Assembly (NCBI GenBank): GCA_003157225.1
Contig: PMIZ01000257.1
Span: forward strand, 1 to 8,019
Source of the DNA: Actinomycetota bacterium
Lineage (GTDB): Bacteria; Actinomycetota; Thermoleophilia; RBG-16-64-13
DNA length: 8,019 nucleotides
Reading direction: 5' to 3'
Shown piece after piece: positions 1 through 7,163 of this stretch. The position numbers and the translations under genes were made by a program. The notes beneath the pieces were generated by a model, which saw only the letters and a program-made list of their open reading frames with translations, was not told the DNA's origin and made no database searches. How positions within the stretch are numbered: the first letter of the stretch is position 1; each line of letters starts with the position of its first letter.

Positions 1-2028
1 GCCGAGGCGGTCATGCTCGGCCAGCCGTACGCCATGCTGGTGCCCCGGGTGGTGGGCGTCCGCCTCGCCGGCGAGTTGCGGCCCAACGCGACGGCTACCG
101 ATCTGGTGCTCACTGTCACCGAGTTGCTGCGCGGCATCGGGGTCGTCAACCAGTTTGTGGAATACTTCGGCCCGGGCGCCGGGGCCCTCACTGTGGCCGA
201 CAGGGCCACCGTCGCCAACATGAGCCCCGAGTATGGCGCCACCTGCGGCTTCTTCCCGGTAGACGAGGAGACGATTGCCTACCTGAGGCAGACCGGACGA
301 CCGGACGAGCTGTGCAGCCGGGTACAGAGCTACTGCGAAGAGCAGGCCTTGTTCCGGGAACAAGGATCCCCGGATCCCGACTACTCGCGGGTGGTGGATC
401 TCGATCTGGACGACGTACGCCCCAGCCTCGCCGGTCCGCGGCGCCCCCAAGACCGCGTCCCACTCGAGGACATGGCCCGGAGATTCCACCAGGATTTGCC
501 TGCTATGGCGCAGGGACGGGAGGAGACGGCCAAGGCCAAAGTGGAACTTCACGGCAAGCGGCAGACCGTGAAGGACGGCGACGTGGTGATCGCTTCCATC
601 ACGAGCTGCACCAGTACTTCCAATCCCGCCCTCATGCTCGCTGCTGGGCTGCTCGCCCGGAATGCGGTGGGCCTGGGTCTCGCGCCGAAGGCAGGGGTGC
701 GCGCGAGCTTGGCCCCAGGATCGCGGGCGGTCACGGCCTATCTTGACGAAGCAGGCCTGCTTGAGCCACTGGCAGCGCTCGGGTTCGCGGTGGTTGGGTA
801 CGGGTGCGCCACCTGCATCGGCAACAGCGGGCCGTTGCCGCCGGAACTCGAGCAGGCTGTCAAGGACGAACAACTGGTGGTGGCCGCAGTGCTGAGCGGC
901 AACCGCAACTTCGAGGCGCGCATCCACCCTGCGGTGCGGGCAAACTACCTCGCGTCGCCGCCCCTCGTGGTGGCGTACGCGCTGTCCGGGACCATCGACA
1001 TCGATCTCAGCAAGGAGCCGCTGGGGACCCGGGCAGACGGTCGCCCTATCTACCTGCGTGACCTCTGGCCGTCGACCGAGGAGGTTCTCACGCTCCTTCA
1101 GACCGCCTTGCGGCCGGAGCTGCTCGTCTCTGCGTACGCCGCCGCTCTTCAGGGGACGGAGGCCTGGAGGCTCATGCCCGTGCCCCACGGTGGGCTCTAT
1201 TCCTGGGATTCTGCCTCCACCTACGTGCGCGAGCCGCCGTTCTTCGAGAGCTTCGAGCTCCAGGCCGAGCCGAAGCGGGTGATCACGGGCGCGAGGATCC
1301 TCGCCTTGCTCGGCGACAGCGTCACCACCGACCACATCTCCCCGGCCGGCTCCATCGCGATGAGCAGTCCGGCGGGGCGGTATCTCTGCCAGGAGGGAGT
1401 CGATCCGGCCGACTTCAACAGCTACGGGGCGCGGAGAGGCAATCACGAGGTGCTGATGCGGGGGACCTTCGCCAACGTACGCCTGCGCAACCGCATGGCG
1501 GATGGCCGAGAAGGCGGGTGGACCACCCACTACCCATCGGGGCAGCTGCTCTCGATCTTCGACGCGGCCATGCGCTACCGGGCCGAAGCGACGCCGCTGG
1601 TGATCTTCGCCGGCAAGGAGTACGGCACTGGCAGCTCGCGGGACTGGGCGGCGAAAGGGCCTGCGCTTCTCGGCGTGCGTGCGGTGATCGCGGAGAGTTT
1701 CGAGCGCATCCACCGCAGCAACCTGGTGGGCATGGGAGTGCTGCCGCTTGAGCTACCGGCTGGCGTGACGGTGGAGAGCCTGGAGTTGGATGGTTCCGAG
1801 CTGGTGGACATCGAGGGGATTGGTGACGCGGGCGGTCTGGTTCCCGGTGGCGCCGTGACAGTGCGGGTCCGCCGGGCGACGAGCGGTGCCGATGGGCTAA
1901 CCCCGCCGGGCCGGGCGCAAGAGCTTACCATCGGGTGTCGTGCGCGCCTCGATTCGAGAGTGGACGTGGATTACTTCGAGCACGGGGGCGTGCTGCCCCG
2001 CGTGCTTCGCCTGAAGTTGGTCGGGTAG
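1..2028 (+). CDS. acnA: Aconitate hydratase, AcnA/IRP type (5' end outside window)
   Basis: This enzyme interconverts citrate and isocitrate through cis-aconitate in the cytoplasmic TCA cycle, using a [4Fe-4S] cluster. The frame is open from base 1, and the residues before the first ATG (13) already match the family, so the gene starts upstream. The visible 675 residues compare with a usual 880-920, so roughly 220 are missing. Numbered from the ATG at 13, the cluster ligands are C199 (in SITSCTSTSNP) and C265 and C268 (in GYGCATCIGNSGPL). Next come VLSGNRNFEARI, then the swivel domain with LLGDSVTTDHISPAGSI, YGARRGNHEVLMRGTFANVR and the substrate-binding loop YGTGSSRDWAAKG, and finally ESFERIHRSNLVGMGVLPL. 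The first cysteine loop reads SCTS where SCTN is usual. The gene converges on pabBC with a 29-base gap. The family call is very secure. A related 2-methylcitrate or 2-methylisocitrate dehydratase is the only realistic alternative. Confidence 0.95.
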   Translation, partial: AEAVMLGQPYAMLVPRVVGVRLAGELRPNATATDLVLTVTELLRGIGVVNQFVEYFGPGAGALTVADRATVANMSPEYGATCGFFPVDEETIAYLRQTGRPDELCSRVQSYCEEQALFREQGSPDPDYSRVVDLDLDDVRPSLAGPRRPQDRVPLEDMARRFHQDLPAMAQGREETAKAKVELHGKRQTVKDGDVVIASITSCTSTSNPALMLAAGLLARNAVGLGLAPKAGVRASLAPGSRAVTAYLDEAGLLEPLAALGFAVVGYGCATCIGNSGPLPPELEQAVKDEQLVVAAVLSGNRNFEARIHPAVRANYLASPPLVVAYALSGTIDIDLSKEPLGTRADGRPIYLRDLWPSTEEVLTLLQTALRPELLVSAYAAALQGTEAWRLMPVPHGGLYSWDSASTYVREPPFFESFELQAEPKRVITGARILALLGDSVTTDHISPAGSIAMSSPAGRYLCQEGVDPADFNSYGARRGNHEVLMRGTFANVRLRNRMADGREGGWTTHYPSGQLLSIFDAAMRYRAEATPLVIFAGKEYGTGSSRDWAAKGPALLGVRAVIAESFERIHRSNLVGMGVLPLELPAGVTVESLELDGSELVDIEGIGDAGGLVPGGAVTVRVRRATSGADGLTPPGRAQELTIGCRARLDSRVDVDYFEHGGVLPRVLRLKLVG

Positions 2029-2030
2029 CC

Positions 2031-2044
2031 GGGCGGCTCAGCCC
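2031..2044. terminator. Weak hairpin between convergent genes
   Basis: The 29-base gap between the aconitase stop and the pabBC stop contains GGGC, a six-base loop, then GCCC, followed by only two T residues on the plus strand. Its position between convergent genes is where a bidirectional terminator would be expected. However, the stem is only four base pairs and there is no proper T-tract, so this is a tentative call made mainly from context. Confidence 0.2.
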
Positions 2045-2057
2045 TTGTGGCCGTCCG

Positions 2058-4127
2058 TCAGAACACCACCGGGTCGGCGAGCAGCCGGTCGACGGAAATG
2101 GCGCCACGCACCGAGTTGCCCACCATGATCTCGTCGGCCGTCGCCAGCTCCTCCAGCGTGAGCGAACGCTCTTCGGCCCCAGACTCCTCGAGGAAGATGG
2201 CTCGCCAGATGCCCGGAAGCAGTCCGTCCGCGACGGGTGGCGTGACCCACCGATCGGCGAAGCGGGCGAAGATGTTGGTGATGGCCCCTTCGGTGACCCG
2301 GTCAAGCCGGTTGAGGAACAGGGCGTCGAAGCAGCCTGCCTGCACCGCCCGTCTGCGCTCGCGGTTGTAGAAGCCCCGCACCCCGGTCTTGTGCCGCAAA
2401 AGGAGATCGTCGGGGTCGGTGCGGAAGGGAGACACCAGGAGGCTGACTGGTTCCCGCTCGGGGCGGGCGCCGGTCGCCTGGGCGCCCGCCGCTCCCGGGG
2501 CACTCCTCGTGGACATGCTGAAGCGCCCGTCGGGGGCCAGGTCGATGTGGACCACCAGCGCGTCCGGAGCGAGCCGCCCCTCGCAGACCAGCAAGTTCCT
2601 CAGCGTCTCCAGGTCGAACGCGAAGCCCAAAGTGCGCGCCGACGCGCCCATGCGGTCGAGGTGCTCCTCCAAGAAGGCGTAGCGAGCGAGGATGGCCGCG
2701 TCGCTCATGGTGAGGGACGAGCTCAGGCCGAGCACGCCATCACTGCACTCCACCGTCGCGTCCCAGTCGCGGGCCAGCAGGAGGATGGTCTCGAACAGGC
2801 GGTCGCCGTCGGCGCCGTGCTCATGCGGGTCGAGTCTCGGCCTGCGGTCGGGCCTCCAGGGCGACCCCTTGGGCGGAGTGGCGAAGGCCGCCTTGGCCAG
2901 GGTTTCGTCGTATTCCGCAGCCGATTCCGCGTCCCACACCACTCCGGAACCAGTCCCCAACTTGCACGCCCCCTGCTTGTGGATGATCGTGCGGATGGCG
3001 ATGTTGCCGGTGAAGTCCCCGCCGGGGCAGAAGAGCGCCACGGTGCCTGTGTAGACCTCGCGCGGTTCGGTCTCGAGCTCCGCGATGAGCTCCATGGTGT
3101 GGTGCTTCGGGGCGCCGGTGATGGAGGCGCCGGGGAAGACGGACCGCATGATGTTCGCAAGACTCGAGCCGGGCTGGAGTTCCCCCGTAACGGTGCTGAC
3201 CATCTGCCACACGGTGCGATACGGCTCGACGGCGTACAGCGTCGGCACCCGAATGCTGCCGGCCCGGCACACACGGCCGAGGTCGTTGCGAACCATGTCG
3301 ACGATCATGAGGTTCTCGGCCCGCTCCTTCTCCGTCTCGGCCAGCTCGTAGGCCAGGGCCACATCCGCGGCGTGGGTGGCGCCCCGGGGCCGCGTGCCCT
3401 TCATCGGCCGGCTTTCGAGCCGGTCGCCGGTGCGGCGCAGGAACATCTCGGGTGAGAGGCTGATGACTTGCACGTCGCCCAAGTCGAGGTAGGCGGCGTA
3501 CGGCACGGACTGGCGGACGACCAGAGCCAAGAAGTAGTCGAGCGGGTCGATGACTCCGCCCGTCAGCTCGTAGCGGCCGCGGACGGTGTAGTTCACTTGG
3601 TAGGTATCGCCGGCGGCTATGTACTCGTGCACTCTGTCGATGGCCTGTGCATATCCGTCCCGGTCCACGCTCAGACGGGGCGCGACTCCATCGAGCGATC
3701 GCTGCACGGCCCCGACCTCCATCGCGTCCAGCAAGCCGCGCCACTCGTGCGCCGGCAGCACAGTGACCGATTCCTCGGGATAGACCGCTACCCACGCCAG
3801 TGGAAGCGCATCGGGGGCGGGGGTCCGCACGGCTAGGTCGAAAGCCGCTCCTGCTTCGTAGCCAAGATAGCCAGCGACGTACCGGCCCTGCCGTTGCTCT
3901 CTCTCGATCTCGTTAAGTAGCGGGCGGATCTCGTCGGGGTCTTCAGCCACGAGGGTTCGGCACGGCTGGCAAAGGATGACCGCCTCGTCTCCAGCGCAGG
4001 TTCCTCCGTGGGTTCCTCGGGCCAACCAGGCGCCTCCGCCGGCGAAGATGGCGGTGCCGGCCCCGCGGGGCAGGTTCGAGGCCGCCGGACCGTCACCCGG
4101 GTCGCGTTCGGGCCGCGGGGCAGCCAT
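2058..4127 (-). CDS. pabB: Aminodeoxychorismate synthase component I / 4-amino-4-deoxychorismate lyase fusion (PabB-PabC)
   Basis: This 689-residue bifunctional enzyme should turn chorismate into 4-amino-4-deoxychorismate and then into p-aminobenzoate plus pyruvate, for folate synthesis in the cytoplasm. Residues ~1-413 are the chorismate-binding PabB domain, with GDTYQVNYTVRGRY, RPMKGTRPRG, MIVDMVRNDLGR (from 274), FPGASITGAPK (ending K341) and a GTGSGVVWDAESAAEYDETL region. K243 in MKGT separates ADC synthases from anthranilate synthases, which have Ala there. Residues ~440-689 are a fold-type IV PLP lyase with LFETILL, EEHLDRM, RHKTG (K580, expected Schiff-base lysine), VTEGAITNIF (E613) and NSVRGAISVDRL. 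The PabC half appears to carry an insert of about 25 residues after LFET. The ATG at 4127 is chosen because it overlaps the upstream stop (TGATG); the open frame runs to 4313 but lies inside the upstream gene. The glutamine amidotransferase partner (PabA) is not in the window. Confidence 0.93.
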   Translation of the reverse strand: MAAPRPERDPGDGPAASNLPRGAGTAIFAGGGAWLARGTHGGTCAGDEAVILCQPCRTLVAEDPDEIRPLLNEIEREQRQGRYVAGYLGYEAGAAFDLAVRTPAPDALPLAWVAVYPEESVTVLPAHEWRGLLDAMEVGAVQRSLDGVAPRLSVDRDGYAQAIDRVHEYIAAGDTYQVNYTVRGRYELTGGVIDPLDYFLALVVRQSVPYAAYLDLGDVQVISLSPEMFLRRTGDRLESRPMKGTRPRGATHAADVALAYELAETEKERAENLMIVDMVRNDLGRVCRAGSIRVPTLYAVEPYRTVWQMVSTVTGELQPGSSLANIMRSVFPGASITGAPKHHTMELIAELETEPREVYTGTVALFCPGGDFTGNIAIRTIIHKQGACKLGTGSGVVWDAESAAEYDETLAKAAFATPPKGSPWRPDRRPRLDPHEHGADGDRLFETILLLARDWDATVECSDGVLGLSSSLTMSDAAILARYAFLEEHLDRMGASARTLGFAFDLETLRNLLVCEGRLAPDALVVHIDLAPDGRFSMSTRSAPGAAGAQATGARPEREPVSLLVSPFRTDPDDLLLRHKTGVRGFYNRERRRAVQAGCFDALFLNRLDRVTEGAITNIFARFADRWVTPPVADGLLPGIWRAIFLEESGAEERSLTLEELATADEIMVGNSVRGAISVDRLLADPVVF

Positions 4128-4852
4128 CACGTAGCGTAGCCGGCGAACCCCTCGACGAGGATCTGCGGCTCCGGAATCTCCAGTTGCCGTACCACCTTCC
4201 ACATGGCGTCGATCATTGCCGGCGGCCCGACCATGTAGAACTCGAAAGAGCGCGGATCGGCAAGCTCGGCTCGGACCAGGTCGGCGGTGATGAAGCCTGA
4301 GTAGCCCTTCCAACCCTCGCTGGGCTTGGTGATCACATGCACCACCCGCAAGCCGGGGATCCTCTGACTGAATGCCTCGAGGTCGTCCCCATAGAGGATG
4401 CCGTCATCGGTCATCGATCCGTACAAGAGCACAAGTTCTTGCCCGTCTATCCTGCCGGCTCCGTTGGTGTCGACGAGGTACTTGAGCATGCTCCGCACGG
4501 GAGTGAGTCCGATACCGCCGGTAAGGAAGCAGATCCTCGGAGCCTGGGGTTTGAAGAGGAACCCACCATAGGGTCCCTCCATCTGCGTCTCGGCTCCTAT
4601 GGGGAGCGAGTCCAGCGCATTCTTGAAAGGCGAACCGGTGAGCCGGGTGGTCAGCTCTGTCACCTGTTCGGTGGGGGAGTCCGCGTGGCTGAAGTGGTGC
4701 GTCAGCGGGCCGCCGGGGGAGGGGACGGTGATGGAGAAAAACTGCCCGGCCTTGAACGTGTACTCGGGCGGTCGGGAGATCAGGTAGCTGGAGGTGTCGG
4801 CGAGGCGAGGGATCTTCTCCAGGAGTGTGCCGGTGAAGGTCATAGGTGCCAT
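4127..4852 (-). CDS. FAD/NAD(P)-binding oxidoreductase, ferredoxin-NADP reductase superfamily
   Basis: This 241-residue flavoprotein probably moves electrons between NAD(P)H and a small carrier such as ferredoxin; the physiological partner is unknown. The N-terminal beta-barrel FAD domain (~1-100) has YTFKAGQFFSITV, an FAD-contact stretch THHFSHADSP (51-60) where many relatives have RxYS, and MEGPYGGF. The NAD(P) domain (~104-241) has the nucleotide loop TGGIGLTP (111-118), LLYGSMTDD, MVGPP (207-211) and the terminal EGFAGY. There is no plant-type [2Fe-2S] domain and no cysteine cluster, so it is a reductase only. The ATG at 4852 is preferred over the upstream in-frame ATG at 4909 because GGAGG lies nine bases before it and homology begins just after it. 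An ATG three codons further in is possible. It is the first gene of a pair with pabBC, sharing one base (TGATG), so the two should be co-transcribed and translationally coupled. The exact substrate cannot be named. Confidence 0.88.
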   Translation of the reverse strand: MAPMTFTGTLLEKIPRLADTSSYLISRPPEYTFKAGQFFSITVPSPGGPLTHHFSHADSPTEQVTELTTRLTGSPFKNALDSLPIGAETQMEGPYGGFLFKPQAPRICFLTGGIGLTPVRSMLKYLVDTNGAGRIDGQELVLLYGSMTDDGILYGDDLEAFSQRIPGLRVVHVITKPSEGWKGYSGFITADLVRAELADPRSFEFYMVGPPAMIDAMWKVVRQLEIPEPQILVEGFAGYAT

Positions 4853-4861
4853 CGGTGTCGA

Positions 4862-4866
4862 CCTCC
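4862..4866 (-). promoter_or_regulatory. Shine-Dalgarno site of the reductase gene
   Basis: On the minus strand this reads GGAGG, with a nine-base spacer to the ATG at 4852. It settles the start of the reductase gene, since the longer in-frame ATG at 4909 would place this site inside the coding sequence. The site partly overlaps the CCTGTACAGG palindrome, so a protein bound there could also affect translation initiation or early transcription. Confidence 0.75.
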
Positions 4867-4874
4867 TGTACAGG
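4865..4874. promoter_or_regulatory. Palindrome in the divergent promoter region
   Basis: CCTGTACAGG is a perfect ten-base palindrome in the roughly 74-base gap between the minus-strand reductase-pabBC pair and the plus-strand DUF362-phosphatase pair. One mismatched base on each side is followed by a further matching CC/GG, so the symmetric element can be read as 14 bases. Candidate -10 hexamers are TATTCT on the minus strand (4901-4896) and TAGAAT on the plus strand (4895-4900), but neither has a convincing -35. An operator role is inferred from symmetry and position only. Confidence 0.3.
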
Positions 4875-4926
4875 TGGAGCTGGTGATCGCAAGATAGAAT
4901 AGCAGCCACATCCGACCTGGAGTGTG

Positions 4927-6129
4927 ATGGCGCGCATGGATTTCCAGAGACCCTCGGCGGTAGCGGCGGTTCGTTGCACCAGCTATGAGATCGACGCCGT
5001 GCGCGCGGCCCTGCGAGACATGCTGGCTCCGCTGGGAGGGATGGCCGCGTTCGTCAAGCCTGGTGAGCGCATCGCGCTCAAGCCCAATCTCCTAACTCCC
5101 GCCGCTCCCGAGCGCGCCGTGATCACCCATCCGGCGGTCATCGGCGCCGTGGCCCTCGAGGTACGTGAAGCTGGGGCCTTTCCGGTGCTGGTGGAGAGTC
5201 CCGGGACCGGCATAGCCCACGTGGCGCCGGTGCTCGAACGCGCCTTTCGCCGCTGCGGCTATGCCGACGCCGCCGAGCGGTACGGTTTCGAGCTCAACCT
5301 GGACACCAGTTGGGAACGCGTTTCATGCCCGGACGCCGTCTGGGGGAAGAGGATGGAGATCATGGCTCCCATCCTGAGTGCCGACGGGGTCATCAACCTG
5401 CCCAAGCTGAAGACCCACTGCTTCATGATCGTCACCGGAGCGACCAAGAACCTCTTTGGCGTGGTTCCCGGGCTCAACAAGGCGGCCTATCACGCCAAAC
5501 TGGGCGACAGGCGGCGGTTCGCCGACATGCTGCTGGACCTGGCCTACTTCGTCAAGCCCAGGCTCAACGTGGTCGACGGCATCCTGGCCCTCGAGGGCGA
5601 TGGACCGGGCATGGCGGGTTCGCCGCGACCGCTGGGAGTGCTGCTTGCCGGCGCCGACCCGGTGGCGGTGGACGTGGCTTGCTGCCGCATCACCGGGATC
5701 GATTGCGCGGCGGTCCCGGTCCTGGTGGCGGCCGCAGAGCGGGGGTTGTGGGGCGGAAGACCCGAAGATATCGACACTCTCGGCGTGCCGGTCGGCGAGC
5801 TGGCGGTTGACGACTTTCGGATGCCGTCTCCCTACACCGGCATGGGGGTGGGCAACTTCGGCCGTCTCGACGAGCCGATCAGACGGGTGCTGCGGCGTTT
5901 CAACCGCATGCCCAGACCCAAGGTGGGGCGGTGCACGGTGTGTGGGGCGTGCGAGCAGGCCTGCCCCGGAAGAGCCATCACCATCGACAAGAAAGCGAAG
6001 GTCGCCAAAGTGAACGATTCGCTCTGCATTCGCTGCTACTGCTGCCACGAGGTCTGCCCCGAGGCGGCCATCGATTTGGAGTTCGCAGGCATCGGACGGG
6101 TGATGCGGCGGCTGGGGTTCGTCAAGTGA
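4927..6129 (+). CDS. DUF362 domain protein with C-terminal 2x[4Fe-4S] ferredoxin domain
   Basis: Family knowledge links DUF362 proteins to iron-sulfur and redox metabolism, but no general reaction is established, so no specific function is claimed. Residues ~10-325 are the DUF362 domain, with GERIALKPNLL, INLPKLKTHCFMIVTGATKN, LFGVVPG, NVVDGI and DPVAVDVACCRITG. The C-terminus holds two bacterial-type CxxCxxCxxxCP clusters: C336, C339, C342, C346 and C367, C370, C373, C377, with an additional C372 inside the second motif. There is no signal peptide or membrane segment, so it should be cytoplasmic. Start choice is uncertain: a GGAG at 4919-4922 sits 4 bases before the ATG at 4927 and 13 before the ATG at 4936, and GTG at 4924 is also in frame. 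It is divergent from the flavin reductase, which is a plausible but unproven electron partner, and its stop overlaps the GTG of the phosphatase gene. Confidence 0.9.
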   Translation: MARMDFQRPSAVAAVRCTSYEIDAVRAALRDMLAPLGGMAAFVKPGERIALKPNLLTPAAPERAVITHPAVIGAVALEVREAGAFPVLVESPGTGIAHVAPVLERAFRRCGYADAAERYGFELNLDTSWERVSCPDAVWGKRMEIMAPILSADGVINLPKLKTHCFMIVTGATKNLFGVVPGLNKAAYHAKLGDRRRFADMLLDLAYFVKPRLNVVDGILALEGDGPGMAGSPRPLGVLLAGADPVAVDVACCRITGIDCAAVPVLVAAAERGLWGGRPEDIDTLGVPVGELAVDDFRMPSPYTGMGVGNFGRLDEPIRRVLRRFNRMPRPKVGRCTVCGACEQACPGRAITIDKKAKVAKVNDSLCIRCYCCHEVCPEAAIDLEFAGIGRVMRRLGFVK

Positions 6130-7052
6130 GCGGCGGAGCGGCAGACAAAGCCGGCGCGGTGCCGCTCGTGAGTGGCACGGCGGCCGGTGGCATGGGAGGG
6201 CCGGTGGCAGGCGTGTCGCGCGGCCCTATCCGGCTCGCCGCCTTCGATCTCGACGGCGTGATCTGGCGGGGCCAGGAGATACTGCCTGGGGCCCAAGAGG
6301 CTCTGGCCGACGTGCTGCGCCGCGGTCTCGACCTGCGGTACGTCACCAACAACTCGACCGCTCATCGCGAGGCGGTGTCGGAGCGGCTGGCCGCCGCCGG
6401 CTTGCCGGCCGGCGCCGGCCGCGTGCTTACCTCCGCCTTCGTGGCGGCGTGGTGGCTAAAGGGACAGCTGCCCGCGGGAGCGCGGGTGATGGTGCTGGGC
6501 GAGGAGGGCCTGCTGCGCGAGATCCAGGACGCCGGTCTTGACGCCTACTACGCCAAAGAGGCTAAGCTTGGCGACGCCGTTCCGGCCGCTGTCGTGGTCG
6601 GCATGGACCGGTCCTTCTGCTACGACACCGTGGCCGCCGCCCAATGGGCCATCAAGGGAGGCGCCTTGTTCCTCGCCACCAACCGGGATGCCACCTTCCC
6701 GATCCCCGGGGGACTCAAGCCCGGGGCGGGTGCTGTTGTCGCAGCCGTGGCGGCGGCGGCCGAACTGGAGCCGCTGTTGATGGGCAAGCCGGCGCCGGCG
6801 CTGGCCGAGACCCTCGCCGCTGTCACCGGCATCTCAGCGGCTCAGACCTTGTTCGTAGGTGACAGACTGGGCACCGACATCGTCATGGGCGCCAACGCGG
6901 GCATGCTCACCGCCCTGGTCCTGACAGGCATCAGTACCGAAGATGATCTGCGAGAAGCCACGGCGGCAGGCACGAGGCCGTTGCCCGACCATGTGCTCGG
7001 CGATCTGCGCGAGCTGCCAGCACTCCTTGACGGGCTGGCCAGCATCTCCTAG
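6126..7052 (+). CDS. HAD superfamily IIA phosphatase (NagD / 4-nitrophenylphosphatase / phosphoglycolate phosphatase-like)
   Basis: This is a cytoplasmic Mg-dependent phosphatase; the sequence does not reveal the substrate, which in this family ranges from phosphoglycolate to sugar phosphates and nucleotides. Numbered from GTG 6126 (308 aa), motif I is FDLDGV with D41 (nucleophile) and D43, motif II is YVTNNST around T74, motif III is K221 in MGKPAP, and motif IV is GDRLGTD (245-251). The C2-type cap lies between, with VVVGMDRSFCYDT and LFLATNRDATFP. GTG 6126 overlaps the DUF362 stop as GTGA and suggests coupling, but it gives a Gly/Ala-rich leader of about 33 residues not typical of the family. 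In-frame ATG 6192 (286 aa) or GTG 6213 (279 aa), downstream of a GGAGG at 6195-6199, fit the usual 255-280 residues better. The family call is firm and the start is not. Confidence 0.88.
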   Translation: MSGGAADKAGAVPLVSGTAAGGMGGPVAGVSRGPIRLAAFDLDGVIWRGQEILPGAQEALADVLRRGLDLRYVTNNSTAHREAVSERLAAAGLPAGAGRVLTSAFVAAWWLKGQLPAGARVMVLGEEGLLREIQDAGLDAYYAKEAKLGDAVPAAVVVGMDRSFCYDTVAAAQWAIKGGALFLATNRDATFPIPGGLKPGAGAVVAAVAAAAELEPLLMGKPAPALAETLAAVTGISAAQTLFVGDRLGTDIVMGANAGMLTALVLTGISTEDDLREATAAGTRPLPDHVLGDLRELPALLDGLASIS

Positions 7053-7059
7053 TGGCCCG

Positions 7060-7111
7060 CGGGAGCGGCGGGGTTTCTCCCGTCGCGCAATAGGGTGGGC
7101 CGCCTCGCGGC
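7060..7111 (+). terminator. Two hairpins after the phosphatase gene
   Basis: Eight bases after the phosphatase stop, CGGGAG (7060-7065) can pair with CTCCCG (7077-7082) around an 11-base loop. A second stem, GCCGC-CTC-GCGGC (7099-7111), follows and is trailed by GCCCTTCTG, which is only weakly T-rich. Together they are plausible 3' structures that end or stabilise the DUF362-phosphatase transcript. The lack of a clear T-tract keeps confidence low, and Rho-dependent termination is equally possible. Confidence 0.35.
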
Positions 7112-7163
7112 GCCCTTCTGACTCGCTTGTGAGCCGTCTCGCGCAGTTGCGCTTGGCGGACGC

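Noticed and set aside
13..15. ATG at 13 as a real aconitase start
   Set aside because: The protein would lack the N-terminal catalytic portion, and the frame upstream to base 1 continues the family sequence, so the gene begins outside the window.
1935..3455. Long plus-strand open frame (506 codons) opposite pabBC
   Set aside because: It lies antisense to a clearly homologous gene, its translation is rich in Gly, Arg, Ala and Val with no recognisable domain, and long antisense frames are common in high-GC DNA.
2821..3795. Second minus-strand frame (324 codons) inside pabBC
   Set aside because: It overlaps the conserved PabB domain in another frame, and its Arg/Pro/Ala/Ser-rich translation is typical of a frame shadow.
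4128..4313. Upstream extension of pabBC to an ATG at 4313
   Set aside because: The extra 62 residues overlap the conserved 3' part of the reductase gene and show no homology to PabB; the TGATG start at 4127 explains the context better.
4853..4909. Upstream start of the reductase at ATG 4909
   Set aside because: It would place the strong GGAGG inside the coding sequence and adds 19 residues not typical of the family.
6406..6421. Perfect 16-base palindrome CGGCCGGCGCCGGCCG
   Set aside because: It lies inside the phosphatase gene and encodes ordinary Ala/Gly/Pro codons in GC-rich DNA, so chance symmetry is likely.
7141..7152. GCGCA-GT-TGCGC inverted repeat upstream of the Rrf2 promoter
   Set aside because: It is short, GC-rich and outside the core promoter; without comparison to related genomes it is not distinguishable from chance.
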